From contig CM064538.1 in the NCBI GenBank assembly GCA_032716605.1, positions 20,827,238 through 20,891,237 on the forward strand: DNA of 64,000 bases. The letters run 5' to 3'. The stretch's first letter is position 1, and each line of letters opens with the position of its first letter. Both the position numbers and the translations under genes were made by a program. Source of the stretch: Paralithodes platypus (taxonomy: Eukaryota > Arthropoda > Malacostraca > Decapoda > Lithodidae). The notes beneath the pieces were generated by a model that worked only from the letters and a program-made list of their open reading frames with translations, was not told where the DNA came from and did not search any database. Below, in pieces: positions 52,625-64,000 of this stretch.

Positions 52625-55600
52625 CGCTATAAGTTAAACCCCCTCCAATATCAATACTACGACCGGCTGTTAGTTAAAGCCCCACCAATATCAATACTAC
52701 GACCGGCTGTTAGTTAAAGCCCCTCCAATATCAATACTACGACCGGCTGTTAGTTAAAGCCCATCCAATATCAATACTATGACCGGCCGTTAGTTAAAGC
52801 CCCTCCAATATCAATACTATGACCGGCTGTTAGTTAAAGCCCCTCCAACATCAATACTATGACCGGCTGTTAGCTAAAGCCCCTCCAATATCAATACTAC
52901 GACCGGCTGTTAGTTAAAGCCCCTCCAATATCAATACTATGACCGGCTGTTAGTTAAAGCCCCTCCAATAACAATACTATGACCGGCTGTTAGTTAAAGC
53001 CCCTCCAATATCAATACTATGACCGGCTGTTAGTTAAAGCCCCTCCAATATCTATACTACGACCGACTGTTAGTTAAAGCCCCTCCAATATCAATACTAT
53101 GAACGGCTGTTAGTTAAAGCCCCTCCAATATCAATACTATGACCGGCTGTTAGTTAAAGCCCCTCCAATATCAATACTATGACCGGCTGTTAGTTAAAGC
53201 CCCTCCAATATCAATACTACGACCGGCTGTTAGTTAAAGCCCCTCCATTATCAATACTACGACCGGCTGTTAGTTAAAGCCCCTCCAATATCAATACTAT
53301 GACCGGCTGTTAGTTAAAGCCCCTCCAATATCAATACTATGACCGGCTGTTAGTTAAAGAACCTCCAATATCAATACTATGACCGGCTGTTAGTTAAAGC
53401 CCCGCCAATATCAATACTAAGACCGGCTGTTAGTTAAAGCCCCTCCAATATCAATACTACGACCGGCTGTTAGTTAAAGCCCCTCCAATATCAATACTAT
53501 GACCGGCTGTTAGTTAAAGCCCCTCCAATATCAATGCTATGACCGGCTGTTAGTTAAAGCCCCTCCAATATCAATACTACGACCGGCTGTTAGTTAAAGC
53601 CCCTCCAATATCAATACTACAACCGGCTGTTAGTTAAAGCCCCTCCAATATTAATACTACGACCAGCTGTTAGTTAAAGCCCCTCCAATATCAATACTAC
53701 GACCGGCTGTTAGTTAAAGCCCCTCCCATAACAATACTATGACCGGCTGTTAGTTAAAGACCCCTCCAATATCAATACTACGACCGGCTGTTAGTTAAAG
53801 CCCCACCAATATCAATACTACGACCGGCTGTTAGTTAAAGCCCCTCCAATATCAATACTACGACCGGCTGTTAGTTAAAGCCCCTCCAATATCAATACTA
53901 TGACCGGCTGTTAGATAAAGCCCCTCCAATATCAATACTATGACCGGCTGTTAGTTAAAGCCCCTCCAATATCAATATTACGACCGGCTGTTAGTTAAAG
54001 CCCCTCCAATATCAATACTCGACCGGCTGTTAGTTAAAGACCCTCCAATATCAATACTATGACCGACTGTTAGTTAAAGCCCCTCCAATATCAATACTAC
54101 GACCGGCTGTTAGTTAAAGCCCCTCCAATATCAATACTATGACCGACTGTTAGTTAAAGCACCTACAATATCAATACTATGACCGGCTGTTAGTTAAAGC
54201 CCCTCCAATATCAATACTATGACCAACTGTTAGTTAAAGCCCCTCCAATATCAATACTATGACTGGCTGTTAGTTAAAGCCCCTCCAATATCAATACTAT
54301 GACCGGCTGTTAGTTAAAGCTCCTCCAATATCAATACTATGACCGGCTGTTAGTTAAAGCCCCTCCAATATCAATACTATGACTGGCTGTTAGTTAAAGC
54401 CCCTCCAATATCAATACTATGACCGGCTGTTAGTTAAAGCCCCTCCAATATCAATACTAAGACCGGCTGTTAGTTAAAGCCCCTCCAATATCAATACTAT
54501 GACCGGCTGTTAGTTAAAGCCCCTCCAATATCAATACTATGACCGGCTGTTAGTTAAAGCCCCTCCAATATCAATACTACGACCGGCTGTTAGTTAAAGC
54601 CCCTCCAATATCAATACTACGACCGGCTGTTAGTTAAAGCCCCACCAATATCAATACTACGACCGGCTGTTAGTTAAAGCCCCTCCAATATCAATACTAC
54701 GACCGGCTGTTAGTTAAAGCCCCTCCAATATCAATACTATGACCGGCTGTTAGTTAAAGCCCCTCCAATATCAATACTACAACCGGCTGTTAGTTAAAGC
54801 CCCTCCAATATCAATACTACGACTGGCTGTTAGTTAAAGCCCCTCCAATATCAATACTACAACCGGCTGTTAGTTAAAGCCCCTCCAATATCAATACTAC
54901 GACCAGCTGTTAGTTAAAGCCCCTCCAATATCAATACTACGACCGGCTGTTAGTTAAAGCACCTCCCATAACAATACTATGACCGGCTGTTAGTTAAAGC
55001 CCCTCCAATATCAAAACTACGACCGGCTGTTAGTAAAAGCCCCTCCAATATCAATACTCTGACCGGCTGTTAGTTAAAGCCCCTCCAATATCAATACTAT
55101 GACCGGCTGTAAGTTTAAGCCCTCCAATATCAATACTATGACCGGCTGTTAGTTAAAGCCCATCCAATAACAATACTATGACCGGCTGTTAATTAAAGCC
55201 CCTCCAATATCAATACTACAACCGGCTGTTAGTTAAAGCCCCTCCAATATCAATACTACGACCGGCTGTTAGTTAAAGCCCCTCCAATATCAATACTATG
55301 ACCGACTGTTAGTTAAAGCCCCTCCAATATCAATACCACGACCGGCTGTTAGTTAAAGCCCCTCCAATATCAATACTATGACCGGCTGTTAGTTAAAGCC
55401 CCTCCAACATCAATACTATGACTGGCTGTTAGTTAAAGCCCCTCCAATATCAATACTACGACCGGCTGTTAGTTAAAGCCCCTCCAATATCAATACTATG
55501 ACCGACTGTTAGTTAAAGCCCCTCCAATATCAATACTACGACCGGTTGTTAGTTAAAGCCCCTCCAATATCAATACTATGACCGGCTGTTAGTTAAAGCC

Positions 55601-55990
55601 CCTCCAATATCAATACTACGACCGGCTGTTAGTTAAAGCCCCTCCAATATCAATACTACGACCGGCTGTTAGTTAAAGCCCCTCCAATATCAATACTATG
55701 ACCGGCTGTTAGTTAAAGCCCCTCCAATATCAATACTATGACCGACTGTTAGTTAAAGCCCCTCCAATATCAATACTACGACCAGCTGTTAGTTAAAGCC
55801 CCTCCAATATCAATACTACGACCGGCTGTTAGTTAAAGCCCCTCCAATATCAATACTACGACCGGCTGTTAATTAAAGCCCCTCCAATATCAATACTACG
55901 ACCGGCTGTTAGTTAAAGCCCCTCCAATATCAATACTATGACCGGCTGTCAGTTGAAGCCCCTCCAATATCAATACTACGCCCGGCTGTT
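52625..55990 (+). repeat. 40-bp satellite, about 84 copies
   Basis: Unit contains CCCCTCCAATATCAATACTA and GACCGGCTGTTAGTTAAAG, with spacing 40. C or T after ACTA is the main polymorphism (CTACGACC and CTATGACC), mixed along the array. A degenerate unit-like sequence (CCAATACCAATACTATTACC) lies outside it at 52530-52555. The array stops where a family B element begins. Confidence 0.97.
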
Positions 55991-55991
55991 A

Positions 55992-56369
55992 CTAAGGGAG
56001 CCCACCTCACTTTTTTTCTCTTTCTCTCCCTCTCTCTTTGGCGTGGATCCATTCGGCCCCATTCAGCCAACTTTTTTAAGACTTTTATCCCCATCCAGGT
56101 GTCGATTTCTTCCTGACGAGCAATAGCGAGCCAGCATTGTATGGAGAAATACGGCTTCGCCGCAGACATTTTTCTATCGAAAAATTTACAAATTTAGCTT
56201 GCTGTCAAAACAAAAATACATATATGCTGGCTCGCTACCACTCGCCAGGAAAATATTGACACCTGGGTGGGGGTAAAAGTCTTAAAACAGGAGGCTGAAT
56301 GGGGCCGAATGGATACAAGCCAAAAAGAGAGGGAGAGAAAGAGAAAAAAAGCGAGGTGGGCTCCCTTAA
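55992..56369 (-). mobile_element. family B element, near-perfect fold-back, at the satellite edge
   Basis: CTAAGGGAGCCCACCTCACT at the left and GTGGGCTCCCTTAA at the right, so both ends carry the same GGGAGCCCACCTCRCT terminus (other copies have two different ends). It starts at the position of the satellite unit's TTAA. Core and hairpin (CGGCTTCGCCG) are present. Confidence 0.87.
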
Positions 56370-56545
56370 AAGTACTCAGCAGCTGTTATGTTGGCTATTA
56401 CTGCATGTAGGGAAATGGTCTGTGAGGCGGAAAATGAAAGTCCTCAATTAAGTTTATAATATCATAGAAGTTTATAGTATCATAGCGTATGTCTGCATTA
56501 TGGCCGTCATCATCACTGCCACAATATACATCGCTATCCTCATTA

Positions 56546-56808
56546 TTAAGGGGAGATGGGCTTATTTATTGGCTTATTGCTTTATCTTTCTATAATGTTT
56601 TTAGTTTTCTCCCTAGACCTCCATCAAGCTTAGAAAAACACTCCCTAGACCCCCTTTCAAGATAAACCTGTACATTTTTCGGTATAAAAATGTCCCAGCT
56701 GAAAGCCGGTTTCTCTTAAAATTACAGACTCGCTATCGCTCGCCAGGAAAAAATTGACACCTAAATGGCACGATAGGTCTTAAAATTGACAACGAAATGG
56801 GGCGAATT
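56546..56808 (+). mobile_element. family A element, right-truncated
   Basis: TTAAGGGGAGATGGGC start, hairpin CCAGCT-GAA-AGCCGG (56695-56709), CTCGCTATCGCTCGCCAGG, ending abruptly after GAAATGGGGCGAAT. Similar 25-base segments (TTATGGCYGTCATC) lie on both sides. Confidence 0.8.
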
Positions 56809-56879
56809 ATGGCTGTCATCACTACCATTATAAACATATTTATCATTGTTATAAATATTTTCAATGTCTTTTATAATTC

Positions 56880-56940
56880 TACCACTACCACCACCACCAC
56901 CATCACCACCACCAACAACAACAATAACAACAAAAAGAAA
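56880..56940. repeat. (CCA)n and (CAA)n trinucleotide repeat
   Basis: Short trinucleotide runs. The rest of 56809-57102 is AT-rich and unassigned. Confidence 0.8.
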
Positions 56941-57102
56941 CTATATATCATCACCGTAACTGTCTACTACTTCTTTATCTATCTATTTACAATATCTATC
57001 AATCGTGTTTATCTATATCTTGTTATTTAGGAGTTTATTGTATGTTCAGGGGCTGGCTTGTTTAAGTGCAAGTAGCTCGGGTTTAGCAAAGATGGAAAAT
57101 GG

Positions 57103-57486
57103 TTAAGGGAGCCCACCTCGCTTTTCTTTATCTTTCTCTCCTTTTCTCTCTTTTTCTGGCTTGTATCCATTCGGCCCCATTCAATCAACTGTTTTAAGAC
57201 GTTTATCCCCATCCAGGTGTCGATTTCTTCCTGGCGAGCGACAGCGAGCCAGCATTGTATTGAGAAATCCGGCTTCGCCAGAGACATTTTTCTATCGAAA
57301 AACTTACAAATTTAGCTTGCTGTCAAAACAAAAATATATATATGCTGGCTCGCTACCACTTGCCATAAAAATAGTGACACCTGGATGGGGGTAAACGTCT
57401 TAAAATAGTAGGCTGCATGGAGCTGTATGGATACAAGCCAAAGAGAGAGGGAAAGAAAGAGAAAAAAGCGAGGTGGGTTCCCTTAA
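57103..57486 (-). mobile_element. family B fold-back element
   Basis: TTAAGGGAGCCCACCTCGCT at the left and GCGAGGTGGGTTCCCTTAA at the right: again the same terminus at both ends. 384 bp. Confidence 0.87.
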
Positions 57487-57689
57487 GAAATAGTCATAGG
57501 CAATGTTCGTCCCTTTCGTTCCCAGTCATGCGTGTAATATCCAACCTTTCTCCTGTATTTCGATTTGCACTTTTTCCCCACTGACTTGATTCTAACCTCT
57601 CAAGATACTGTATATAGCTATATCCCCTACTTGTAACAGAACATAGCTATCATAGTGTCCCCCTTCCACACTGACCTATTCCTAACACC

Positions 57690-59655
57690 CTCAACATAGA
57701 GCAGTTGGTCCAGCAACCCACTCGTATCCCGGATCGCTTCGGAGATCGGCCCAACATTCTTGACTTATTTTGACTTCTAACCCTTCTTCTTATACTGTCA
57801 ATCTTTTCTCTCTTTTGGGCTCCTCCGAGCATAAACTTATCTCCGTTACCTGTCCTATCTCTCCAGTATGGCCACCCGATCCTCCCAGTCGGCGGCGCTT
57901 GTGGAACTTTGGCGCTTCCGACTGGGAGGCTCTTCGGCAGTATTTCTTTGATTTCCCATGGAATGGCTTCTGCTTCCGTGGCCGAGGACCCTCAGAGAGT
58001 GCTGAACGCTTTACCGAGGTAATCCTCTCGGGCATGGAAGCGTACATCCCATTTTCTTTCTCTCAGTCTAATGCAAATAAATCTTGGTTTACTCACGCTT
58101 GTTCTACTGCTGTCCGCAACAAGGAGGAAGCATACAAACGGTACTGACTCCTTAAAACTCAAGAATCTCATTCTTCCTATGTTTCTGTCCGGAATCTAGC
58201 CGAATCAGTTCTTCGACTTGCCAAGCACTCTTTCATCAATAATAAATGCACTTAACTATCCAACTATAGCTCTTCCCAAGCTTTCTGGAATCTAGCCAAA
58301 AACCTCTCTAACAAGTTTTCTTCTTCGTCTTTCCCTCTCCTTTTCCACTCTCATGGCACAACCATCACTTCTTCTTCTGACAAAGCTGAACTCTTCGCTC
58401 AAACTTTTGCTAGAAACTCCACCTTGGATTATTTCGGTGCTATTCCTCCCTCTCCAACCCTCTCTCTCCTACTTATGCCTATTATCTTAATCTCTTCTAA
58501 AGATGTACTTTTTACCCTCTCTGGGCTTAATACTAAGAAGGCGTACGGTCCGGACGGTGTTCCTCCTGTTGTACTCAAAAACTGTGCTTCCGTGCTGACC
58601 CCCTGCCTAGGCAAACTCTTTTGTCTGTCTCTCCTCTAACGTCTTCCCTTCTTGCTTGAAGTTTGCTCTCATTCAACCTGTCCCAAAGAAGGGTGACCGC
58701 TCTCAACCCTCCAACTATCATCCAATTGTTCTCATTTCTTGTCTCTCTAAAGTTCTTTTAAACTATTCTTTCTTCCAAGTTTCTTAAGCATTTCTCTTAT
58801 AATCTGCTCTCAGATCACCAGTATGGCTTCCTTAAGGGTCGCTCTACTGGTGATCTTCTTTCATATCTTACAAACTCTTGGTCATCCTCCTTTCGGTCCT
58901 TTTTGAAACCTTTTCTATTGCACCAGACATATCGAAGGCCTTTGATAGAGTCTGGCACATATCTTTAATTTCTAAACTACCCTCCTTCGATTTCTATCCC
59001 TCCATCTGTGCCTTTGTCTCTAATTTTCTTTTCGGCTATTCCATAACTGCGGTTGTGGACAACCATCGATCACTTCCTCATCCTATCAACTCCGGTGTTC
59101 CTCAGGGTTCTGTCCTATCTCCTATTCTCTTTCTAAATTTCATAAATTATCTTCTCAACTGTACCTCCCATCCATTCATACGCAGATGACTCTACCTTAC
59201 ACTACTCAATTAAATTTCTAGAAGGCCCCAGCCAACAACCCCTTAAAAACAAATGTAATGAAGCCATAGAACATTTATCATCTGAGAGAAAACCTTGTTG
59301 CCTTTAATGCTTCCAAAACCCAATTTCTCCATCTTACTACCCGTCTAGAACTCCCAGATGAATATTCCTTACACTTCAACAATACGAAAATCAATCCTTC
59401 ATCTTCTCTCAATAATCTTGGTGTCTCTTTTTTTTCTGCTCTCACTTGGAAGGACCATATTACAATCTTGCTAAGGCAGCCTCCAGAAGCTGGGTGTGCT
59501 CAACCGCCTCAAGGGGTTCTTTACCCTTGCACAGCTTCTTGCTCTTTACAGGGGCACAGTGTGTCCTTGTATTGAGTATTGTGTGGGGAGGATCCTTTCA
59601 CACCGCTCTCCGAGACAAAGTAGAAAGGAAGGCCTTTCGCATCATTAACTCCCGT
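57690..59655 (+). pseudogene. jockey/CR1-like LINE: endonuclease end and reverse transcriptase
   Basis: 5'-truncated non-LTR element on the plus strand. It begins in the endonuclease C-terminus ([20 protein letters not shown], then GSSEHKLIS, a variant of the SDH block) and runs through a linker ([20 protein letters not shown]). RT follows with KKAYGPDGVPPVVLKN, PDISKAFDRVWHISLISKLP (motif A), SGVPQGSVLSPILFLNF (motif B) and YADD at 59179-59190 in a shifted frame. The thumb region reads GVLNRLKGFFTLAQLLALYR and RDKVERKAFRIINS. Stops at 58147, 58254 and 58639 and several frameshifts make it non-functional. It ends where a CR1 fragment is joined. Confidence 0.85.
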
Positions 59656-60183
59656 CCACTCAGTGATATCCCTACACCATCGCCGATTCAGATTGATAAT
59701 TCAGATGTTCTTAGCAATATCACCGTTACAGAGAGAGAAGTATTGAATTGTTTAGATAAACTCAAGGTAAATAAAACGCCTGGACCTGATACAATCTCGC
59801 CTAGAGTTCTAAAGGAAGCTAAGGATGAGCTCTCCAAACCACTGACATTGCTATTCAATGAATCCTTGCAGTCTGGGACTATGCCTGATCAGTGGAAGCT
59901 AGCCAACGTACCACCGATATTAAAAAAAGGCAGCAAATCCCTACCCAGTAATTATCGTCCAATTAGCTTAACCTCAATTGTATGTAAAATGCTAGAAACG
60001 GTCATAAGAGACAGACTCGTAAATCACTTAGAGGCAAATAACTTACTTAAAGATACTCAACACGGCTTTCGTAAAAAACGTTCCTGTTTAACAAACCTCT
60101 TAGACTTCTTCCACGATATCCTCAACCTCTACGACGAGAGTAAAGCTGTAGATATTATATACCTTGATTTTCAAAAGGCCTTT
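59656..60183 (+). pseudogene. internal CR1 fragment fused in frame to another LINE
   Basis: Encodes SDIPTPSPIQIDNSDVL, then VLNCLDKLKVNKTPGPDTIS, YRPISLTSIVCKMLE, QHGFRKKRSCLTNLL and IYLDFQKAF. It corresponds to the reverse complement of about 22588-23110, but with an intact frame. The CR1 match starts right after INSRP of the upstream LINE and stops inside RT motif A at CAAAAGGCCTTT, where TAG follows. The joined frame 59446-60186 (246 codons) is a chimera without a natural start. Confidence 0.88.
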
Positions 60184-60349
60184 TAGTCAGGTCAAAATAC
60201 AGTTTAACCCCCAAAAAATTGCTACAAAAGGTTTCTCAACTGATTCTGGTAGGTTTTAGTGTACTTTTTAACATACTAAAAGTTTACCAAAGTAGGACCC
60301 CCGGAAAAGTTTTTTTTTCAAGATGGCGTCCAAGATGGCCGCCGAAACC
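60184..60349. other. unassigned sequence after the LINE chimera
   Basis: No repeat family recognised. Contains TTCAAGATGGCGTCCAAGAT, which includes two copies of AAGATGGC. Confidence 0.4.
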
Positions 60350-60570
60350 TCTTAAGACGCTTCGCCTCATTGGTTTTGCGCGATTATAAGACACCCAATA
60401 AGGTGTCAATATTTCCTGGGCGAGCGACAACGACCCTGCAATTTGGGAGAAACCTACATAATATTCTACTGAAAAATGTACATATTTAGCTAGAAGGGGA
60501 TCTGGGGGACATTCTTTAAGCTTGGAAGGGGTCTAGGGGCCGTTTTCTAAGTGTAGGGGGTAAACTGAAA
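60350..60570 (-). mobile_element. family A-related element, strongly diverged
   Basis: AAGACGCTTCGCCTCATTGG, a GAGCGACAACGACCC core, TACTGAAAAATGTACATATT and TTTAAGCTTGGAAGGGGTCT keep the family order, but the GC hairpin is gone and the ends are not found. Confidence 0.55.
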
Positions 60571-60616
60571 ATATAGTGATCGAAAATGGCAAAAACAATT
60601 AAACCCTCAATAATAG

Positions 60617-60999
60617 TTAAGGGGGGTCACCATCTTTGTTTTCTCTCCCTTTCTCTCTTTCTCTGGTTTGTATCCATTGGGCCCCATTCAGCGTATTGTT
60701 TTAAGACGTTTATCCCCATCCAGGTGTCAATATTTTCCTGGCGAGCGGGAGCGAGCCAGCATATATATAATTTTGTTTTACAGCAAGCTAAATTTGTACA
60801 TTTTTCGATAGAAAAATGTCTCCGGCGAAGCGGGATTTCTCAATACAATGCTGGCTCGCTATCGCTCGCCAGGAAGAAATCGAACCTGGATGGGGATAAA
60901 CGTTTTAAAACAGTTGGCTGAATGGGGCCAAATGGATACAAGTCAGAGAAAGAGAGAAAAGGATATAAAGATAAAAAAAAAAACAGTGACCCCTCTTAA
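60617..60999 (+). mobile_element. family B hairpin element
   Basis: TTAAGGGGGGTCACCATC at the left and CAGTGACCCCTCTTAA at the right: here both ends carry the GGTCAC-type terminus. Core GAGCGGGAGCGAGCC. Confidence 0.85.
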
Positions 61000-61017
61000 A
61001 CATTAAATCATAATATA

Positions 61018-63006
61018 CCCCGGAGAGGAGATGGTGGACAGAAGAGGTAAGAATAGCTGTGGAAGAAAAGAAGAAAGTATATAGAGAGTGGTTGGGTAGT
61101 AGAGGGACTGAAGATTTCGAGAGACAAAACCAGCGAGGTACGTGGAGAGTAAGAGGGTGGTGAAGAGAATAGTGAAGGAAAGTAAGAGGAGAGTAGATGA
61201 ATCATTTGGAAGGAATCTGAGTGTAAAATGGAGGGAGAGTAAGAAACTGTTCTGGAAAGAAGTCAAGAAAGTTACGGAAGGTAGCAAGGGAAACAGTAAG
61301 GGTGTGAAAGATAAAAATGGGAGAATGCTAGCCGAGAAGCAAGAGAGAGTCGAAAGATGGAGGGAGTACTTCATTGCGTTGCTAAATGTAAAGAATGAAG
61401 AGCCAGCAAACATAGCTGGATATGGTATGGGAGGGAGAAGAAGAGAAGTAGTGGAGGAGGTGGGGATCAGAAGGTCAGAAGTGTGGGAAGCCATGAAAAG
61501 AGTGAAGTTGGGGAAAGCACCAGGAACAGATGGAGTGTGTGGGGAAATGTTGAGGTATGGTGGTGAGATAGTGATCGAATAGGTATGGAAAATGTGCAAA
61601 CTAGCATGGGAGAAGGGGAGTGCACCCGATGACTGGAAGACTGGCATAATAGTCCCCCTATATAAGGGCAAAGGGGAAAGAGGAGTGTGTGGTAACCACC
61701 GAGGAATATGTCTTCTAAGCGTAGTAGGGAAGGTATACAGTAGGGTAGTGATGAGAGAGTGAGTGTGAGAACGGAGAAATGGATAGGCGACGAGCAGGGA
61801 GGTTTTAGGAAGGGAAGAGGATGTGTAGATCAGATTTTTACCCTGAATTGTGTTGTGGAGAAATATCTGGAGAAGAAACAAAAGGTGTATGTTGCCTTTA
61901 TGGACTTGGAGAAGGCCTATGACAGAGTGGATAGAGAAGGTTTGTGGAAAGTACTTGGAATATATGGAGTAGATGGCAAGTTGCTGAAAGCAGTGAAGAG
62001 CATGTATGAGGGTGCAAAGGCGGCAGTACGTGTGGAGAGTGAGCAGAGCGAATTCTTTGACCTGAATGTTGGTTTGAAACAGGGGTGTGTGATGTCCCCG
62101 TGGTTGTTTACTGTATATATGGATGGAGTCATGAAAGAAATACTATCAAGAGCAGTGGATGTTGGTGTATCGCTGAAAAGGGAGGGAATTGAGTGGAAGC
62201 TACCTATACTGCTGTTTGCGGATGATACAGTTCTGATGAGCGATAATGAATGGGAGTTGAGGGTCTGGTAAATGAGTTTGGAACAGTGTGCGAAAAACGG
62301 AATTTGAAGGTAAATGTGGGGAAGAGCAAGGTTATGGTCTTCGAAAGGGGTGAAGTCACAGAGTTTGAGGTGAAGCTGAACGGTCAGGCTATGGAGATCA
62401 TCAACTCTTTTAAGTATCTGGGCAGTGTGTTGAGTAAAGATGGGACTATGGATGAAGAAGTGCGGGAGAGGGTACAGCAGAGGAAGAGGGTTGTAGGAAC
62501 GCTGAAAGCAGTAACAAGAGATAGGGTGGTCAGTATGGAAGTGAAGAAGTCCTTGCATGACAGTGTGGTAATCCCGACACTGACTTACGGAAGCGAAGCA
62601 TGGACGTTGGTCGAGAGACTCGGACCAAGAGTAAGAGCAGTGGAAATGAATTACTTAAGAAGTGCGTGCAGAGTTACATGGAGGGATAGACAGACTAATG
62701 AGGAAGTAAGAAGGAGGTGTGGTGTGGAGGTAGATGTGCTGGAAAGTGTGAAAAGGAACAACTTGAGATGGTTCGGCCATATGGAACGTATGGAAAGCGA
62801 GAGAATAACTAAGAGGGTGTACGAGAGCGAGGTGGAGGGACAGAGAGGGAGAGGTAGACCGAAAGAGAGGTGGAAGGATGGAGTGAGGAAATATATGAAC
62901 GAAGGCGGTGCTGGTTGGGGGGAGGGGCATCGACTGACTGGGGACAGAGGTGCATGGGGGCTGTTCGTTCGTGGCCACTCCTTCGGGGATCACGGCGTCG
63001 GGCAAT
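61018..63006 (+). pseudogene. RTE-like LINE reverse transcriptase, 5'-truncated
   Basis: Plus-strand non-LTR element. Linker EEKKKVYREW and WRESKKLFWKEVKKVTEG, then RT: GKAPGTDGVCGEMLRYGG, DDWKTGIIVPLYKGKG, GGFRKGRGCVDQIF, AFMDLEKAYDRVDREGL (motif A), VGLKQGCVMSPWLF (motif B) and FADD at 62215-62226. The C-terminal part has SFKYLGSVLSKDGTMDEEV, SVVIPTLTYGSEAWT, LRWFGHMERM and GQRGRGRPKERWKDGV. Stops or shifts at 61579, about 61755 and about 62257 break it. The 3' end (GATCACGGCGTCGGGCAATAG) runs into (ATAG)n at 63004-63024. No endonuclease is present. A second fragment is at 40685-41400. Confidence 0.87.
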
Positions 63007-63035
63007 AGATAGATAGATAGACGTTTCACCACATA

Positions 63036-63100
63036 GTGTTAACAACGTCCTTTTCATTATAATCCGCCAATTAGTAGACAATATTATTCAGCTTAGGACG
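63036..63100 (+). repeat. family C arm fragment
   Basis: AACAACGTCCTTTTCATTAT, then ATTAGTAGACAATATTATTC and AGCTTAGGAC match a diverged left arm. Confidence 0.45.
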
Positions 63101-63137
63101 GGCACACGCACGCACGCACGCACGCTCCTGCGCTCGG

Positions 63138-63228
<91 letters not shown>

Positions 63229-63245
63229 TATATATATATATATAT
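63101..63245. repeat. (GCAC)n, (CT)n, (CA)n, (AT)n tracts
   Basis: Successive microsatellites with a long CT run at 63137-63213. Confidence 0.92.
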
Positions 63246-63359
63246 AGTACACCCTCAATTCCCATGACCTGAATGACCACATGAAAACAAAAATACAAAA
63301 ATATATATTGTTTGGTTCCGACTTTTTGCGTCTAGGGAGGGGTGAACCAGGATGTAATG

Positions 63360-64000
63360 TTAAAACCAAGAGTGTGGGATGTGGGGGAGGGAGGGGGAGG
63401 GATGTGGGGAGGAAAGGGAGGTGTGGAAGGGAGGAGGGGGAAGAGAAAGGGTGGTGTGAGAGGGGGGAGAGAAAGAGAGGTGGAGGAGGGGGGAAGGGAG
63501 AGGGGATGGGGGAAAGAAAGGGAGATGGGGGTAAGAGGGAAGAGCAAGGGTAGTGTGGGATGTGGGGGAGGAGGAAAGGGAGGTGTGGGGGATGTGGGAG
63601 GGGGAAGAGAAAGGGAGGTATGAGAGGTGGGGGAGGAGGGAGGAAGCGAGGCGTGGGAGTAGGGGAGGGAGAAAGGGAGATGTTGGAGAGTTGGGGAGGG
63701 GGGATAGAATGGGAGGTGTGGGAGGGGAAAGAAAGGGAGGTGGGGGAAGGGAGGAAAGGTAGGGGAGGGGGGGAAATAAAGGGAAGGGGAGGAGGGAGGG
63801 GGGGGGAAATAAAGGGAAGTGGGGAAGGAGAGGGGAGAGAAAGGGAGGTGGGTGAGGGAGGAGGGGGCAATTAAAGGGAAGTGGGGAAGGAGAGGGGAGA
63901 GAAAGGGAGGTGGGGGAGAGGGGAAAGGGAGTGGGGATAGGGAGAGAAAGGGAGGGGTGGAGAAAGTGATGTGTGGGGGAGAGCAGAGAAAGAGAGGTGG
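63360..64000 (+). repeat. purine-only G/A-rich minisatellite
   Basis: About 640 bases, almost entirely G and A on the plus strand, with recurring GAGAAAGGGAGGTGGGGGA and GGGAAGTGGGGAAGGAGAGG blocks. It reaches the window end. Gly/Arg/Glu frames on plus and Pro/Ser frames on minus are artefacts. Confidence 0.9.

Noticed and set aside
59446..60186. A 246-codon intact protein gene
   Set aside because: Start lies in one LINE and the rest in another; it ends inside RT motif A, so it is a fusion artefact of two remnants.
61003..61881. 292-codon minus-strand frame (and 61917-62558, 62655-63032)
   Set aside because: Antisense shadows of the plus-strand RTE-like reverse transcriptase; no domain of their own.

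Overview
This 64 kb window looks like animal genomic DNA made almost entirely of transposable-element remnants, short palindromic repeats, satellites and microsatellites. I found no host protein-coding gene, rRNA or functional tRNA that I can defend. The mix of non-LTR retrotransposons (a CR1/L2-like element with an SGNH-esterase ORF1, an RTE-like element, a second APE-type element), very dense (GA)n, (CA)n and (GATA)n tracts, and many hairpin repeats suggests a marine invertebrate. A decapod crustacean is my best guess, from general resemblance only. A 100-base run of N at 21979-22078 marks an assembly gap.

Layout. 0-2 kb: degenerate minus-strand LINE bounded on both sides by GATA microsatellite. 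2-12 kb: microsatellites plus copies of hairpin families A, B, C, F and a mariner-like MITE, with one LINE C-terminal scrap. 12.7-13.7 kb: microsatellites holding an internal CR1 endonuclease patch. 14-17 kb: two inverted family-B copies, then a pyrimidine minisatellite within a triplicated unit. 18-21 kb: CA-rich tract, poly(T) and a degenerate AT-rich tandem repeat. 22-26 kb: the most complete element, a minus-strand CR1-like LINE (tandem 5' region, ORF1, ORF2). 26.5-30.1 kb: families A and B, a nested palindromic MITE, a CRE/CCAAT cluster and G-rich DNA. 30.6-32.0 kb: 43-bp satellite. 32.4-33.2 kb: CR1 3' end running directly into a 6 kb, 25-bp satellite (33.2-39.3 kb). 39.4-46.7 kb: RTE fragment, SINEs, microsatellites and duplicated splice-like motifs. 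46.8-50.2 kb: interlocked A, C and D hairpin elements holding a 28-bp satellite. 50.3-52.1 kb: SINEs and GA tracts. 52.6-56.0 kb: 40-bp satellite. 57.7-63.0 kb: jockey/CR1-like LINE, fused CR1 fragment, then an RTE-like LINE. The end is a purine-only tract.

How the parts relate. The LINEs would supply reverse transcriptase and endonuclease, but every copy here carries frameshifts or stops, so none looks autonomous. Families A, B and C are all bounded by TTAA and often share one TTAA with a neighbour, consistent with non-autonomous elements that insert at TTAA, including at the ends of other elements. No transposase for them is present. At least two satellites begin inside a transposable-element sequence: the 25-bp one in a CR1 3' end and the 28-bp one in a family-C copy. 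Family letters are mine; boundaries of repeats are read by eye and good to a few bases at marked TTAA ends, and to about 10-30 bases elsewhere.
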